A DNA stretch of 64,000 nucleotides from Phycisphaerales bacterium. GTDB lineage: Bacteria > Planctomycetota > Phycisphaerae > Phycisphaerales > UBA1924. The notes below the pieces were generated by a model. The model had not been told where the DNA came from and made no database searches. It saw only the letters and a program-made list of their open reading frames with translations. Shown piece by piece: positions 49,099 to 58,694 of the stretch (the first letter of the stretch is position 1; each line of letters begins with the position of its first letter). The stretch is taken from positions 41,054-105,053 of the forward strand of contig JAFIFZ010000060.1 of assembly GCA_020831775.1 (NCBI GenBank), written 5' to 3'. The translations under genes were made by a program, and so were the position numbers.

Positions 49099-51972
49099 TC
49101 ACCCCAGGCCGATCGCCGCGGCGATGATCGGGCCGAACTTGACCGTCAGGCCGGCGAAGACGACCGAGACGACCGAGATGAGCTTGATGAGGATGTTGAG
49201 GCTGGGGCCGGAAGTGTCCTTGAAGGGGTCGCCGACGGTGTCGCCCACGACGGTCGCCTTATGGTCGTCGGAGCCCTTGCCGTAGACATAGGCGTCGCCC
49301 TTGCCGGTGCGGACCATTTCTTCCGCACGGGCGCGGATGGCGTCGCGGACGGTCTCGGGGACCTTGGCGGCCTTTTCGGCGTCGTTGATCATGTCGTTGG
49401 CGGTGATTCGCCCGTAGGACTCGATGAGCTTCTTGGCGTTATCCCAGGCGCCGCCGGCGTTGGCCATGAAGACCGCGACCGCGAAGCCCGAGGTCAGGCC
49501 GCCTGCGAGCAGGCCCATCACGCCCGGCACGCCCAGCACGATGCCGACACCGATGGGGATGAGGATCGCCAGCAGAGCCGGGACGATCATCTCCTTCTGA
49601 GCGCCGGCGGTCGAGATCGAGACGCAGGTGGCGTAGTCGGGGTACTGCTTGCCCTCGTGCTCGACCTGCTTGGGCCACTGCATCGGGTCGGCGATCTGCT
49701 CCTCGCTCATGCCCTGAGCGCGGAAGGCCTCACGCATCTTGGCGAACTGCCTGCGGCATTCGCCCATCATCGCGTAGGCGGCGCGTCCGACGGCGTTCAT
49801 CGTCAGGGCGCAGAAGAGGAAGGCCAGCAGCACGCCGAGGAAGATGCCGCCCAGCAGGGCCGGGTTCGCCAGCGTGACGCCGTAGAATTGCAGCACATCG
49901 CGGATCTGACCGTTCCTGGAGGAAACGACCGCGAAGCGGTACTCGTGGCTGTGGTCGCCGTGGTCGAACTCACCGATCAGCATCACGAGGCGCGAACGCT
50001 GGATGCTCGCGATGCGGTCGGCGACGAGTTGGTTGCGATCCGCTTCGGGAATGTCGGCGGTGGCGATTTCGCTGAGGTCGCGCTGCTCGCGTGCGGAGCG
50101 CATGTCGCGCGGGAGGTCGACCTTGAAGGTCTGGCCGACCTGCATGTGGCTGTAGGCGTCGCGGTCGCGACGGAAGGTCTCCTGCTCGCGGTCGACGAGC
50201 ATGGCCCCGTCGACATACACGGTGCGCCCGTTCATCTCCACCGCATCCTCGCGGAACTCGCCGCCCTCGCGGGGCGGGGCGACGATGACGAACTTGCCGT
50301 AGCCCTCGTACTGGGCGACGGGCAGGTTGTCGGTCGCCATGGCGACCTGGTTGGCGCGGGCGAAGCTGACGGACTGGCTGGTGATCTGGGTCTGAACGAT
50401 CTGGATGTAGGCGGCAAAGAGTGCCAGGGCGGTGAGGGCGGCCGAGCCGATGGCGAAGCCCTTGCCGGTCGCGGCGGTGGTGTTGCCCAGCGAGTCGAGC
50501 ATGTCCGTCCGCTCACGGACGTGGGGGGGCTGGCCGGTCATCTCGGCGTTGCCGCCGGCGTTGTCGGCGATGGGGCCGTACGCGTCGGTGGCGAGTGTGA
50601 TGCCGAGGGTGCTGAGCATGCCGACGGCGGCGATGCCGACGCCGTAGAGGCCCATGAGGAAGTTCTCGCCGCCGCCGGAGAGGGTGAAGGCGGCGATGAT
50701 GGCGACGACGACGGTGAGGAGGGAGGCCCAGGTGGACTTCATGCCCTCGGCGACGCCGGAGATGATGACGGTTGCGGGGCCGGTGAGGGCCTGCTCTGCG
50801 ATGCGCTGGGTCGGCCGGTGCTCGTAGCTGGTGTAGTACTCGGTGGCGTAGGCGATGACGTTGCCCGCCATCAGGCCCACGATGATCGCCAGCCAGATGC
50901 GCCACCAGCTCGTGATGCCCGCGAGGTGTTCGGCCGCTCCGGTCATGCCCAGAACGGTGTAGAGCAGCACGCCGGCGCCGAGGATGATCAGCGCCGAGGC
51001 GGCGTACACGCCCATGTGCAGGCCCTTGAGGAGCTGCGCGAAGTTCGCGCCCTCCTTGGCCTTCACGGCGTAGACGCCCGCGATCGAGCAGAAGATGCCC
51101 AGGCCCGCAAGGCCGATCGGCACCGAGGCCAGCGCGATCGCCAAAGCCGGCTGGTTGATGCCGGCGATGGTGAAGGCCGCGGCAGCGCCCAGCGCGAGCG
51201 TCGCCAGGATCGAGCCGTAGTACGACTCGTAAAGGTCGGCGCCCATGCCGGCGACGTCGCCGACATTGTCGCCGACATTGTCAGCGATGGTGGCGGGGTT
51301 GCGTGCGTCGTCCTCGGGGATGCCGGCCTCGACCTTGCCGACGAGGTCGGCGCCGACATCGGCGGCCTTGGTGTAGATGCCGCCGCCCACGCGGGCGAAG
51401 AGGGCCTGCGTCGAGGCGCCCATGCCGAAGCTGAGCATGACGGTCGTCAGCACGCGGAGGTCGAAGTCGGTGAACGCGTTGAAGACGAGGAACCAGAAGG
51501 AGACGTCGAGCAGCGCCAGGCCGACGACGATCAGGCCCATGACGGCGCCGGAGCGGAAGGCGACGGTCAGGCCGTCGTTGAGCGATTCCTTCGCGGCAAA
51601 GGCCGTACGCGCCGAGGCGTTGGTGGCCATCTTCATGCCGAACCAGCCGCAGAGGCCCGAGAGCAGTCCTGCGACGGGTACGCCGAGCATCGTCCAGATC
51701 GACTGGAGGCCGAGGGCGTACATGATGCCGAGGAAGACGACGAGCACGACGAAGACCGCCGCGACGACCTTGTACTGCCGCACCAGATAGGCCATCGCGC
51801 CGTCGCGGACGGCCTGGGCGATGCGGACCATCTCGGAGTCGCCCTCAGAACGCTGCATGACGGACTTGCTGAACACGACGGCCATCACCAGCGCGAAGAT
51901 GCCGCCGAGCGGCCCGAGCGCGTATGGCCACCAAGGAAAGTCTGTCATTGTCGCCAGAATCATCCCCGCCAT
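49099..51972 (-). CDS. hppA: Membrane-bound ion-translocating pyrophosphatase with a large insertion
   Basis: 957 residues from ATG 51972 (GGAG ten bases upstream); alternatives are 51963 and 51948. It couples PPi hydrolysis to H+ or Na+ pumping. The active-site motifs are present: [52 protein letters not shown] and [16 protein letters not shown]. The segment [10 protein letters not shown] has Ala where potassium-independent enzymes have Lys, so it should be K+-dependent. Between the helices ending [12 protein letters not shown] (~residue 520) and starting [15 protein letters not shown] (~residue 704) lie ~170 extra soluble residues, far more than the usual short loop. The ion cannot be decided with certainty. 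Confidence 0.93.
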   Translation of the reverse strand: MAGMILATMTDFPWWPYALGPLGGIFALVMAVVFSKSVMQRSEGDSEMVRIAQAVRDGAMAYLVRQYKVVAAVFVVLVVFLGIMYALGLQSIWTMLGVPVAGLLSGLCGWFGMKMATNASARTAFAAKESLNDGLTVAFRSGAVMGLIVVGLALLDVSFWFLVFNAFTDFDLRVLTTVMLSFGMGASTQALFARVGGGIYTKAADVGADLVGKVEAGIPEDDARNPATIADNVGDNVGDVAGMGADLYESYYGSILATLALGAAAAFTIAGINQPALAIALASVPIGLAGLGIFCSIAGVYAVKAKEGANFAQLLKGLHMGVYAASALIILGAGVLLYTVLGMTGAAEHLAGITSWWRIWLAIIVGLMAGNVIAYATEYYTSYEHRPTQRIAEQALTGPATVIISGVAEGMKSTWASLLTVVVAIIAAFTLSGGGENFLMGLYGVGIAAVGMLSTLGITLATDAYGPIADNAGGNAEMTGQPPHVRERTDMLDSLGNTTAATGKGFAIGSAALTALALFAAYIQIVQTQITSQSVSFARANQVAMATDNLPVAQYEGYGKFVIVAPPREGGEFREDAVEMNGRTVYVDGAMLVDREQETFRRDRDAYSHMQVGQTFKVDLPRDMRSAREQRDLSEIATADIPEADRNQLVADRIASIQRSRLVMLIGEFDHGDHSHEYRFAVVSSRNGQIRDVLQFYGVTLANPALLGGIFLGVLLAFLFCALTMNAVGRAAYAMMGECRRQFAKMREAFRAQGMSEEQIADPMQWPKQVEHEGKQYPDYATCVSISTAGAQKEMIVPALLAILIPIGVGIVLGVPGVMGLLAGGLTSGFAVAVFMANAGGAWDNAKKLIESYGRITANDMINDAEKAAKVPETVRDAIRARAEEMVRTGKGDAYVYGKGSDDHKATVVGDTVGDPFKDTSGPSLNILIKLISVVSVVFAGLTVKFGPIIAAAIGLG

Positions 51973-52192
51973 GGTGCTGTGTCTCCGTGAGAGATGGGGA
52001 CCGGCGGTCCCATCGGTTGTGGTGCGGGCAGCGGGGGCCCGGCCTGAATCCGGCCAGAGCGCCTGCCGATCGTTGCAAAACGCCGCCGCTGTGGGCGGCA
52101 AGCATAGCACCCGCAAACTTGCTGGGGGACTTGTGCGCAGCACGATCGGGACCGATCAGGATCGGGCCGGCTCGTGCGTCGATCGGCGCAGC

Positions 52193-52220
52193 AAAAAACC
52201 GGCTATGGATAGCCGGTTTT
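52193..52220 (-). terminator. Intrinsic terminator of rpsU
   Basis: AACCGGCTA / TAGCCGGTT with a TGGA loop; on the minus strand followed by TTTTTTG. The + strand side also carries TTTT, so it may work in both directions. Confidence 0.9.
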
Positions 52221-52272
52221 GGGGATTGCATTTGATGCCGCGCCGGGGGAAATCCCCCGGATCAGGCGGGGG

Positions 52273-52470
52273 TCAGCCCCGCTTGGTCTCGGCGCGGATG
52301 CGGCGGTTCTGCGCCTTGCGGGCGGCGCGGCGACGGCGCTCAGAAGGCTTCTCGAAGAACTCCTTCTTCTTGATGTCCTTGGTCAGACCCTCTTTTTCGC
52401 AGAGCTTCTTGAACCTGCGGAGCATCTGGTTGACATCTTCGCCGCCGCGAGACTTGATCCGGATCGCCAT
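52273..52470 (-). CDS. rpsU: 30S ribosomal protein S21
   Basis: 65 residues from ATG 52470, with GGGAG upstream; a GTG two codons earlier is possible. The Arg/Lys-rich small protein has FKKLCEKEGLTKDIKKKEFF and EKPSERRRRAARKAQNR, the S21 signature. S21 is needed for initiation on mRNA through contacts near the anti-Shine-Dalgarno. It stands alone, with its own terminator and a ~260-base gap to the next gene. Confidence 0.94.
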   Translation of the reverse strand: MAIRIKSRGGEDVNQMLRRFKKLCEKEGLTKDIKKKEFFEKPSERRRRAARKAQNRRIRAETKRG

Positions 52471-52732
52471 GAGCACTCCCGTTATCCACGCCCGTTGTTC
52501 GGGCGATCATTCGTCGTTGCAGGCCCCGGCACTCGGCGAGGGGCGGACTTACAGAACACCCTCGCAGAAGCGGGGTCCCGATTGAAGGCCCGCCGCCCGT
52601 CCGGATCAAGTCCGCCGGGGCGTGCCCCGACCCCGGCCCCGGCCAACGATCCGGAGTTCCGACCCCCGCACCCCGCACCGGCTTCGGCCAGCGAAATCCC
52701 AGAGCACCGGCGCAGGCCGGCGAAGACAGTCC

Positions 52733-53623
52733 ATGCTTCTGATCGACGCGTTCAATGTCCTCCACGCCACCGGCGTCCTCCCCGAACATCTGGCCGGGTT
52801 GGAGCTGCCCGGGCTGGCGGCGCTGGTCGAGCAGTCGCGCTACGCCGGGCGGCCGGTGACCTTCGTCTGCGACGGGGTCCGCCCCGGCGCCGGGCACGCC
52901 GGACCCAGCGCGGCACGGATCGGGGCCGCCAGCGTCCTCTACGCCGGGGGCGGGCGCGAGGCGGACGCGGAGATCGAGAAAATCATCGGGAGCTCCAGTT
53001 TCGCCGCCCGCCTGCTGGTGGTCAGTTCGGACAACCGCATCCGCAAGGCGGCGAGGCGGCGGGGGGCCGCGTGGATGAAGAGCGAGGCCTTCCTGAAGCA
53101 GCTCGCCGAGGACGCCGAGCGAGGCCGCCCCGAGCCGCTCCCCTCGTTCGTCCACGAGATCCCGCTCTCGCCAGCGGAGGTGGGGCACTGGCTGGAGGTC
53201 TTTGGGATGGAAGCGGGGTCGGCGCCCGATGCCGTGCGCAACAGCGGGGGAACTCGGGGCGGCGACGCGTCCTCGCCCCTGCCGACGCTGAGAATCGGCG
53301 ACGCCGAGCACGACTTCGATCGCGATGGCGACGCCGAACAGCGAGCGGCGGGCGAGGCGACGCCCGAGCCGCCCTCGTCGGAGGCCCGACGCCGCCCCCG
53401 CGGCATGCGCCCGAAACAGTCGGAGACGAGGCAACCGGCGGAGCAACCTGCCGAAGAGCCTCGGCAGGACACAGACGGCCCGGAGCGCCCCGCTCCGCCG
53501 CGCGATGCGCAGAAGCAGAAGGACATCGACGACGAGGCGCTGCGCAAACTCTTGCAGGACAAGGACCTGGGGATCGACCCCGACGATCTGGACATGCGTC
53601 GGTGGTTGAGCGGGGGCGGGTGA
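52733..53623 (+). CDS. NYN-domain (YacP-like) putative ribonuclease with long disordered tail
   Basis: 296 residues from ATG 52733. The N-terminal ~150 residues are a NYN/PIN-like domain: MLLIDAFNVLHATG (first acidic residue), VTFVCDGVRPG, ADAEIEKIIGSS and LLVVSSDNRIRKAARRRGA with the conserved Ser-Asp-x. In YacP/Rae1 this fold cuts mRNA on the ribosome, but the link is by fold only. Residues ~165-265 are Ala/Pro/Glu-rich and probably disordered. The C-terminal ~30 residues (IDDEALRKLLQDKDLGID then DDLDMRRWLSGGG) look like a short interaction helix. Confidence 0.8.
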   Translation: MLLIDAFNVLHATGVLPEHLAGLELPGLAALVEQSRYAGRPVTFVCDGVRPGAGHAGPSAARIGAASVLYAGGGREADAEIEKIIGSSSFAARLLVVSSDNRIRKAARRRGAAWMKSEAFLKQLAEDAERGRPEPLPSFVHEIPLSPAEVGHWLEVFGMEAGSAPDAVRNSGGTRGGDASSPLPTLRIGDAEHDFDRDGDAEQRAAGEATPEPPSSEARRRPRGMRPKQSETRQPAEQPAEEPRQDTDGPERPAPPRDAQKQKDIDDEALRKLLQDKDLGIDPDDLDMRRWLSGGG

Positions 53624-53765
53624 GGAAGGCCGAGTTTCTCGAAATTCTCCGGGACACTCTTGCGTGGCCGCCTTCGAGCGGTTATGTTCGTGCTTGGTGC
53701 GGCAGGACTGGGAGCAATCCCGGCGCTGCGCCCCCCGCCGAAACAGCCCAACGACGAGGAAGGGC

Positions 53766-54530
53766 ATGCAGCGAAAAACCATCATCATGGCAGGCGCGGT
53801 CGCCTTTGCGATCGCTGTGGGTGCGGCGTGCGTCTACTACCTCTTGAGCACGCGTTCAACGGTCGTCTCGGAGACGGGCGAGACCGCGTATGAGTCGGCG
53901 CAGTTCACTGCGCAGCTCGATTCCGGCTTTGCGCTGCGAACGGGTCGTCATTCGCGTTCGGAGCTTGAGGGCATGCTCGTTGATGCGTTCGGCGGAGCGC
54001 TCGCGGACGCATCGGCGCGTCCGAACCAGCCCATTGCAGAAGCGATCGCCGACCTCGGAGGCGAGTACGCATCGGTTTTTTTTCACGCAGACTTCGAGGC
54101 TTGGTTTGAACTCGCCGCCGGGTTCGATCCCGAAGTGAGCGATCGCCTGGACGAGCAACGGCGGGGTACTTGGGCGAGTGCGATGGAGGCGTACAAAGAC
54201 GCCCGCATCGATCTTGACAAGATCTCGGTGAGATTCGTTGAGGACATCGACGAGTTTCCCGAGGCCGAGCCGCTGACCTTTATCGTTTCGGGAGATCTTG
54301 GAAACAGCTACGGCGCGCAGTACCGGTCGGACGGTGACCGATCATCGTCGGGTTACGAGTTCCTGATCCCCATGCTGTACCACGATGTCGATGCGAACGA
54401 ACTTGTGCCTGCAACGCTCGGCCTGCGGTTCTCGGCCGAGCCCGGCGGCGAAGTCCGCCCTGTGCGCAGCTACATCTACCTGACCGAGGCCGGCATGGGG
54501 CGCGGCATCCGACCGCCGGTTGGGTTCTGA
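53766..54530 (+). CDS. Hypothetical membrane-anchored protein, first gene of the pseudopilin operon
   Basis: 254 residues from ATG 53766, with GAGGAAGGG four bases before it. A single N-terminal membrane segment (IIMAGAVAFAIAVGAACVYYLL) is followed by a ~220-residue extracytoplasmic domain rich in acidic and aromatic residues (DLGGEYASVFFHADFEAWFEL, split at FF). No domain is recognised. It lies 34 bases before the first pseudopilin gene on the same strand, so it is likely to be an assembly partner or minor subunit, which is inference. Confidence 0.65.
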   Translation: MQRKTIIMAGAVAFAIAVGAACVYYLLSTRSTVVSETGETAYESAQFTAQLDSGFALRTGRHSRSELEGMLVDAFGGALADASARPNQPIAEAIADLGGEYASVFFHADFEAWFELAAGFDPEVSDRLDEQRRGTWASAMEAYKDARIDLDKISVRFVEDIDEFPEAEPLTFIVSGDLGNSYGAQYRSDGDRSSSGYEFLIPMLYHDVDANELVPATLGLRFSAEPGGEVRPVRSYIYLTEAGMGRGIRPPVGF

Positions 54531-54564
54531 AGAGTTGAGTTCTGAGCACGGAAACGGAGCACAC

Positions 54565-55308
54565 ATGCGACGCGGGCTCTCGCTGCTTGAAATCCTGGTC
54601 GTGATCGCGGCGATCGGCGTGCTGATGGCGATCCTCCTTCCCGCGCTCTCGGGCACCCGGCGCTCCGCCAACGAGATCAAATCGCTCGCCAACATCCGCA
54701 CGATCGCCCAGACCTTCGACGCGTACATCGACGAGCACGGCGCCTACCCGGCCGCCAGCAGCGGCTGGGCGCTGCATCCAGACTGGGCCGAACCTCCCGC
54801 GGCGATCATTTGGCGTGATGTCTGGCTGACCGATCGCCTCTGGCCGATCGTGATGCACGACCTCGCGCCATGGCCTGAGAACTACCAGTCGTGGCTCAGC
54901 CCGGGCGCGGATTCCGAGCGATTCACCAGTCTCTGGTCGGGCCAGGGTTACACGGTCACATCGACGGGCCTGACTTCGTACCGATACTCCAACAGTTTTC
55001 TTGCCCGCCCCCGCGTCTGGTCCGGGTCGGGGGGTGATTACGACGAGTCGCTGATCCGGGCGGCGAGGCGCGCCGATGTCCGCCAGCCTTCGCAGAAGGT
55101 GTTGCTCTACGACACGGAGGTCGCCTACCTCACGCCCGAGCAGATGGAACGCAACCCTCGCCGCGCGGTCGGGCTCGCCGACGGCTCGGCCTCAATCCGG
55201 CGCGACGCCGAAGCGGTCGAGCCGGTCGCCAATCCGTTGCGGTCCGGGTACACGCCGCGGATGTACCACGACACGCCCAACGGCACGCACGGGGTGGATG
55301 TGCGATGA
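54565..55308 (+). CDS. Pseudopilin with GLADGSAS motif (first of a tandem pair)
   Basis: 247 residues from ATG 54565 (CGGAG upstream). The prepilin leader is only MRRG; cleavage before LSLLEILVVIAAIGVLMAIL leaves Glu at +5. The mature domain includes NIRTIAQTFDAYIDEHGAYP and VGLADGSASIRRDAEAVEP near the end, which plays the part of the DG-type motif of planctomycete pseudopilins. It is strikingly similar to the next gene, in both the NIRTI and GLADGSAS-x-RRD stretches and the YHDTPNG end, so the two arose by duplication. Its stop overlaps the next ATG (ATGA). Confidence 0.85.
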   Translation: MRRGLSLLEILVVIAAIGVLMAILLPALSGTRRSANEIKSLANIRTIAQTFDAYIDEHGAYPAASSGWALHPDWAEPPAAIIWRDVWLTDRLWPIVMHDLAPWPENYQSWLSPGADSERFTSLWSGQGYTVTSTGLTSYRYSNSFLARPRVWSGSGGDYDESLIRAARRADVRQPSQKVLLYDTEVAYLTPEQMERNPRRAVGLADGSASIRRDAEAVEPVANPLRSGYTPRMYHDTPNGTHGVDVR

Positions 55309-56099
55309 ACGGTTTTCACTGCCGAGTTCGCGGGTTTACGCTGATCGAACTGCTGATCGTCATCGCGATCATCGGCGTGCTGATCGCGATTTTGCTGCCG
55401 GCGCTGGGCGCGGCGCGCCGCGCCGCCCGGCAGCTCCAATCGATTTCGAACATCCGCACGATCCACCAGACTTTCACGCACTACGCGGACGCGAATCGGG
55501 TGTACCCCTTCGGGTGGGAGGGCACGGTCCGTCATCTATCCTGGAGTCCGGTGTACACGCACCTCGGTTTTGAGTGGTTCGAGATCGAGGGCAACTGGCC
55601 GACACTCCTGCACGATGTCGCGCCCTGGCCGCAGCATTTCCAGGCTTGGCTGAGCCCGGGCGTCAATCACGATCGGTTCAGGCAGTTCTGGACGGTCGAG
55701 ATCACGCCGGCGAACTGGGACAAGGTTTGGCCGTTCGTGCGGGAACCGGAGTACATCCCTTCGTACCGGTATTCGACGAGTTTCATCGCACGCCCCCGCG
55801 TCTGGTCGGGCGATCCGGGAACGGTCGATGAAGCGTTCATCCGCCCGACCGCCCCGGCGGGCGTGCGTTTTCCTGCGTCCAAGGTGATGTTGTTCGACGA
55901 CGAGCTGGCGTACCTGCGGCATGAAGATCGGACGAGCGATGATCCGCCGCGAGGGGTCGGGCTGGCCGACGGCTCGGCCTCGGTGCGTCGAGATTCAGAG
56001 GGTGCAGAGCCGGTACAGAACCGACTGTGGCCCGAGCGAGAGCCCCATATCTACCACGACACGCCCGACGGCGTCGAGGGCGTAGATATCTCGCGATAA
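55305..56099 (+). CDS. Pseudopilin with GLADGSAS motif (second of a tandem pair)
   Basis: 264 residues from ATG 55305. The leader MNGFHCRVRG is cut before [20 protein letters not shown]. The mature part shares SISNIRTIHQTFTHYADANR, VGLADGSASVRRDSEGAEP and IYHDTPDGVEGVD with the preceding gene. The conserved cluster of W and P residues (GNWPTLLHDVAPWPQHFQAW, compare LWPIVMHDLAPWPENYQSW) argues for a common ancestral globular domain. It overlaps the previous gene by 4 bases, so the two are made in coupled amounts, and it converges on gltA. Confidence 0.86.
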   Translation: MNGFHCRVRGFTLIELLIVIAIIGVLIAILLPALGAARRAARQLQSISNIRTIHQTFTHYADANRVYPFGWEGTVRHLSWSPVYTHLGFEWFEIEGNWPTLLHDVAPWPQHFQAWLSPGVNHDRFRQFWTVEITPANWDKVWPFVREPEYIPSYRYSTSFIARPRVWSGDPGTVDEAFIRPTAPAGVRFPASKVMLFDDELAYLRHEDRTSDDPPRGVGLADGSASVRRDSEGAEPVQNRLWPEREPHIYHDTPDGVEGVDISR

Positions 56100-56108
56100 C
56101 GCCTTCAA

Positions 56109-56147
56109 TGCAAAGAAAAGGCGGTCCTGTCGGCCCGCCTCTTTGCA
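56109..56147. terminator. Hairpin between convergent genes
   Basis: TGCAAAG / CTTTGCA outer stem and GGCGG / CCGCC inner stem. It lies between the second pseudopilin gene and gltA and may end both; the T tracts are weak. Confidence 0.55.
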
Positions 56148-56167
56148 ACACAGATTGAATTGCTTGC

Positions 56168-57298
56168 TTACCGCTTCTCGACCGGCGTGTACGGCTGGTC
56201 GTGCGGGCCCACATACTTCGCGCCGGGGCGGAAGAGGCGGTTGTCGGTCAACTGCTCGATGATGTGCCCGCTCCACCCGCCGAGGCGCGACAGGGCGAAC
56301 ATCGGGGTGAACAGGTCCAGCTCTAGCCCGATGCAGTGGTAAGTCGTGGCGGAGTAGAAGTCGACATTGGGGTAGATCCCCTTCGAGCCGACCTCGCGCT
56401 CCATGATCTCCTCGATCTTGCTGCTCTTTTCGTAGAGGTCGGTGTTGCCGGTGTCCTCGGCGAGCTTCTTGGCGAGCTTCTGCAGGTCGGTGGCGCGGGG
56501 GTCCTTGGCCTTGTAGACACGGTGGCCGAAGCCCATGATCCGGTCTTTGTTGGCCAGCTTCTCCATCACATACTTTTCCGCGTCGGCGACGGTCGGGATC
56601 TCGTTGAGCATCACCATCACGCCCTCGTTGGCGCCGCCGTGCAGCGGGCCTCGGAGCGAACCGACAGCGGCGGTCAGGGCCGAGTAGATGTCGCTGAGGG
56701 TCGAGATCACCACGCGTGCGGTGAAGGTCGAGTTGTTCAGCCCGTGGTCTGCGTGGAGGATCATGCAGATGTCAAAGGCGCGGGCCATGGTCTCGGTCGG
56801 CTTCTTGCCGTTGAGCATGTAGAGGAAGTTCTCGGCGAACGTGAGGGAGGGGTCGGGCGCGATGTAGTCGCGTCCCTTGCGGTGGCGGTCGAAGGCGGCG
56901 ACGAGGGCCGGCGCCTGGGCCAGGATCGTCAGCGACTTCTGGCGGGCGGCCTCCAGGTCGTTGGCGTTGGCGTCGTCGTCGTGCATGCCCAAGGCGGAGA
57001 TGACCGTCCGCAGCACATGCATCGTCCCCGCCTCCTTGGGCAGGGTGCGGATCATGTCCAGGATCTGCTCCGGCGGGGCGTAGCGGTCGCGGAGCTGGGC
57101 GGTGAACTCCGCCAGCTCGCCCTTCTTGGGCAGCTTCTTGTTCCAGAGGAGGAAGACGGTCTCCTCGAAGGTGGAGTTGGCGCTCAGCTCGCCGATCGGG
57201 ATGCCGACATATTCCAGCACGCCCTTCTTCCCGTCGATGAAGGACATCTCGGTCTCGGCGGCGATCACGCCCTCCAGGCCTTTGGAGTACTCGGTCAT
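56168..57298 (-). CDS. gltA: Citrate synthase
   Basis: 376 residues from ATG 57298, the length of the short (Gram-positive and archaeal type) citrate synthase. It condenses acetyl-CoA and oxaloacetate. Active-site residues are visible: H185 in LHADHGLN, H220 in GPLHGGANE (the main catalytic His), H259 in MGFGHRVYKAKDPRA and D313 in NVDFYSA. The C-terminal GWSGHIIEQ and RPGAKYVGP close the fold. It stands alone; GGAG lies upstream. Confidence 0.96.
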   Translation of the reverse strand: MTEYSKGLEGVIAAETEMSFIDGKKGVLEYVGIPIGELSANSTFEETVFLLWNKKLPKKGELAEFTAQLRDRYAPPEQILDMIRTLPKEAGTMHVLRTVISALGMHDDDANANDLEAARQKSLTILAQAPALVAAFDRHRKGRDYIAPDPSLTFAENFLYMLNGKKPTETMARAFDICMILHADHGLNNSTFTARVVISTLSDIYSALTAAVGSLRGPLHGGANEGVMVMLNEIPTVADAEKYVMEKLANKDRIMGFGHRVYKAKDPRATDLQKLAKKLAEDTGNTDLYEKSSKIEEIMEREVGSKGIYPNVDFYSATTYHCIGLELDLFTPMFALSRLGGWSGHIIEQLTDNRLFRPGAKYVGPHDQPYTPVEKR

Positions 57299-57505
57299 GG
57301 TTGCTCCGGAGCAATGGTGTTGGGGCGGCGCTCGGCCGCCGGTGTACTGGATTCGGCCACCATCACAGGGCCGATGCGTCGAGTGCGACTATAGGGGAGG
57401 GTTCGGCGGCGCTCCACGCGCCCGTTCCCGCGTCAGATCGCCCCGGTGAGGGGTGTTTGTCCGGCCGGTTCGTTCCCCCCAGCGGCAGGGGCGCGGGGCG
57501 AGGGG

Positions 57506-57511
57506 TAGCAT
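57506..57511 (+). promoter_or_regulatory. -10 hexamer for a leaderless transcript (gene at 57518)
   Basis: TAGCAT, six bases, then GTG 57518. There is no Shine-Dalgarno. Confidence 0.45.
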
Positions 57512-57517
57512 CCGCCC

Positions 57518-58672
57518 GTGCTCATCCCCCTCGGTACAGACAGGGCCCTGAACCGGCGCAGCGTCGTCACCCCGGCGCTGATCATCGCCAATATCAGCGT
57601 CTTCATTGTCATGGCGGCCCTGCCCGACAGCGCCCACGAGCGGGCCCTCGCATCGCTCTGGATCAACCCGCACGACTTCCGGGTCTGGGGGCTGCTGACC
57701 GCCGCCTTCCTCCACGCGGGCTTCCTGCACCTGTTGGGCAACATGGTCTTCCTCTGGGTCTTCGGGCCCGGGGTGGAGGACCGGCTGGGCAGGGGCGGCT
57801 TCCTGGCGTTCTACCTGCTCGGGGCGGCCGCATCCTCGGGGGCGCACGCGGCCTTCCAGGACGCGCCGGCGATCGGGGCGTCGGGCGCGGTCGCGGCGGT
57901 GGCGGGGGCGTTCCTGGTGCTGATGCCGCGCGTGACGGTGCGATGCCTGGTCTTCTTCATCATCATCGGGATCATCCGGATCCCGGCGTGGTGGTTTGTC
58001 GCGTTCAATATCTCCAAGGACTTCCTGATGCTGGGCTTCCAGGACTCGCACAACATCGCGGTCCTCGCCCACCTTGCGGGGTACGCCTTCGGCGGGGCGG
58101 CCTGCTGGGCCCTGCTTGCGACGCGCACGCTCAAGCCCGAGCCGCACGATCTTTTCTCGATGTCCCGCCAGGCCAACCGGCGACGTGCGTTCCAGGCCGC
58201 GTCGAGGCACGGCGAGACGCGGATTCAGAAGAAGGTCGGGCGCAAGCCCTCGCGCAGGGACGGCGACGCCGATCCCGTCCCCGCCTTCGACGAAGACCTC
58301 GCCCTGGCGAGGGCGAAGCTCACGGGCGCCATGAACGAGGGCGACCGCGACGGCGCGAGAGACGCCTACCGCGACCTCCTGGCCGAGCACGGGGCCGCCA
58401 AGTCGCTCATGCCGCGCCAGACCCAGCTCGATCTGGGCAACATCCTGTACGAGGAGTCCGAGCACCAGCTCGCCGCGACCGCGTACGAGGGCTTTTTGAA
58501 GCGGTACCCACGCGACCCCGACTCGCCGCGGGTGCGCCTGCTGCTTGGGCTGATCAACGCCCGCTACCTGAACGATCCGGTGCGGGCCAAGTCGCTGCTG
58601 AAGGCGGCCGAGGGCGACCTCGACGAAGACCACCGGCACCTCGCACGAGAGCTGCTGAACGAACTGGGCTGA
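57518..58672 (+). CDS. Rhomboid-family intramembrane serine protease with C-terminal helical repeats
   Basis: 384 residues from GTG 57518. Six-segment rhomboid core (residues ~20-205): the first segment, HDFRVWGLLTAAFLHAGFLHLLGNM with the HxxxN-type loop, catalytic S122 in GASGAVAAV and H185 in LAHLAGYAFGG. The core cuts membrane helices of its substrates. Residues ~225-384 are cytoplasmic: a basic linker, then two or three TPR-like helical pairs (LDLGNILYEESEHQLAATAYEGFLKRYP, seen in part). Such extensions are known in planctomycete rhomboids. trpF follows 22 bases later. Confidence 0.9.
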   Translation: MLIPLGTDRALNRRSVVTPALIIANISVFIVMAALPDSAHERALASLWINPHDFRVWGLLTAAFLHAGFLHLLGNMVFLWVFGPGVEDRLGRGGFLAFYLLGAAASSGAHAAFQDAPAIGASGAVAAVAGAFLVLMPRVTVRCLVFFIIIGIIRIPAWWFVAFNISKDFLMLGFQDSHNIAVLAHLAGYAFGGAACWALLATRTLKPEPHDLFSMSRQANRRRAFQAASRHGETRIQKKVGRKPSRRDGDADPVPAFDEDLALARAKLTGAMNEGDRDGARDAYRDLLAEHGAAKSLMPRQTQLDLGNILYEESEHQLAATAYEGFLKRYPRDPDSPRVRLLLGLINARYLNDPVRAKSLLKAAEGDLDEDHRHLARELLNELG

Positions 58673-58694
58673 ACCGCCCGCAGGAGACCTACCG

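Noticed and set aside
49054..51990. Long + strand open frame opposite the pyrophosphatase gene
   Set aside because: It is a mirror of hppA caused by high G+C; the translation is a biased Asp/Gly/Val/His mixture with no motif, while the minus strand encodes a complete pyrophosphatase.
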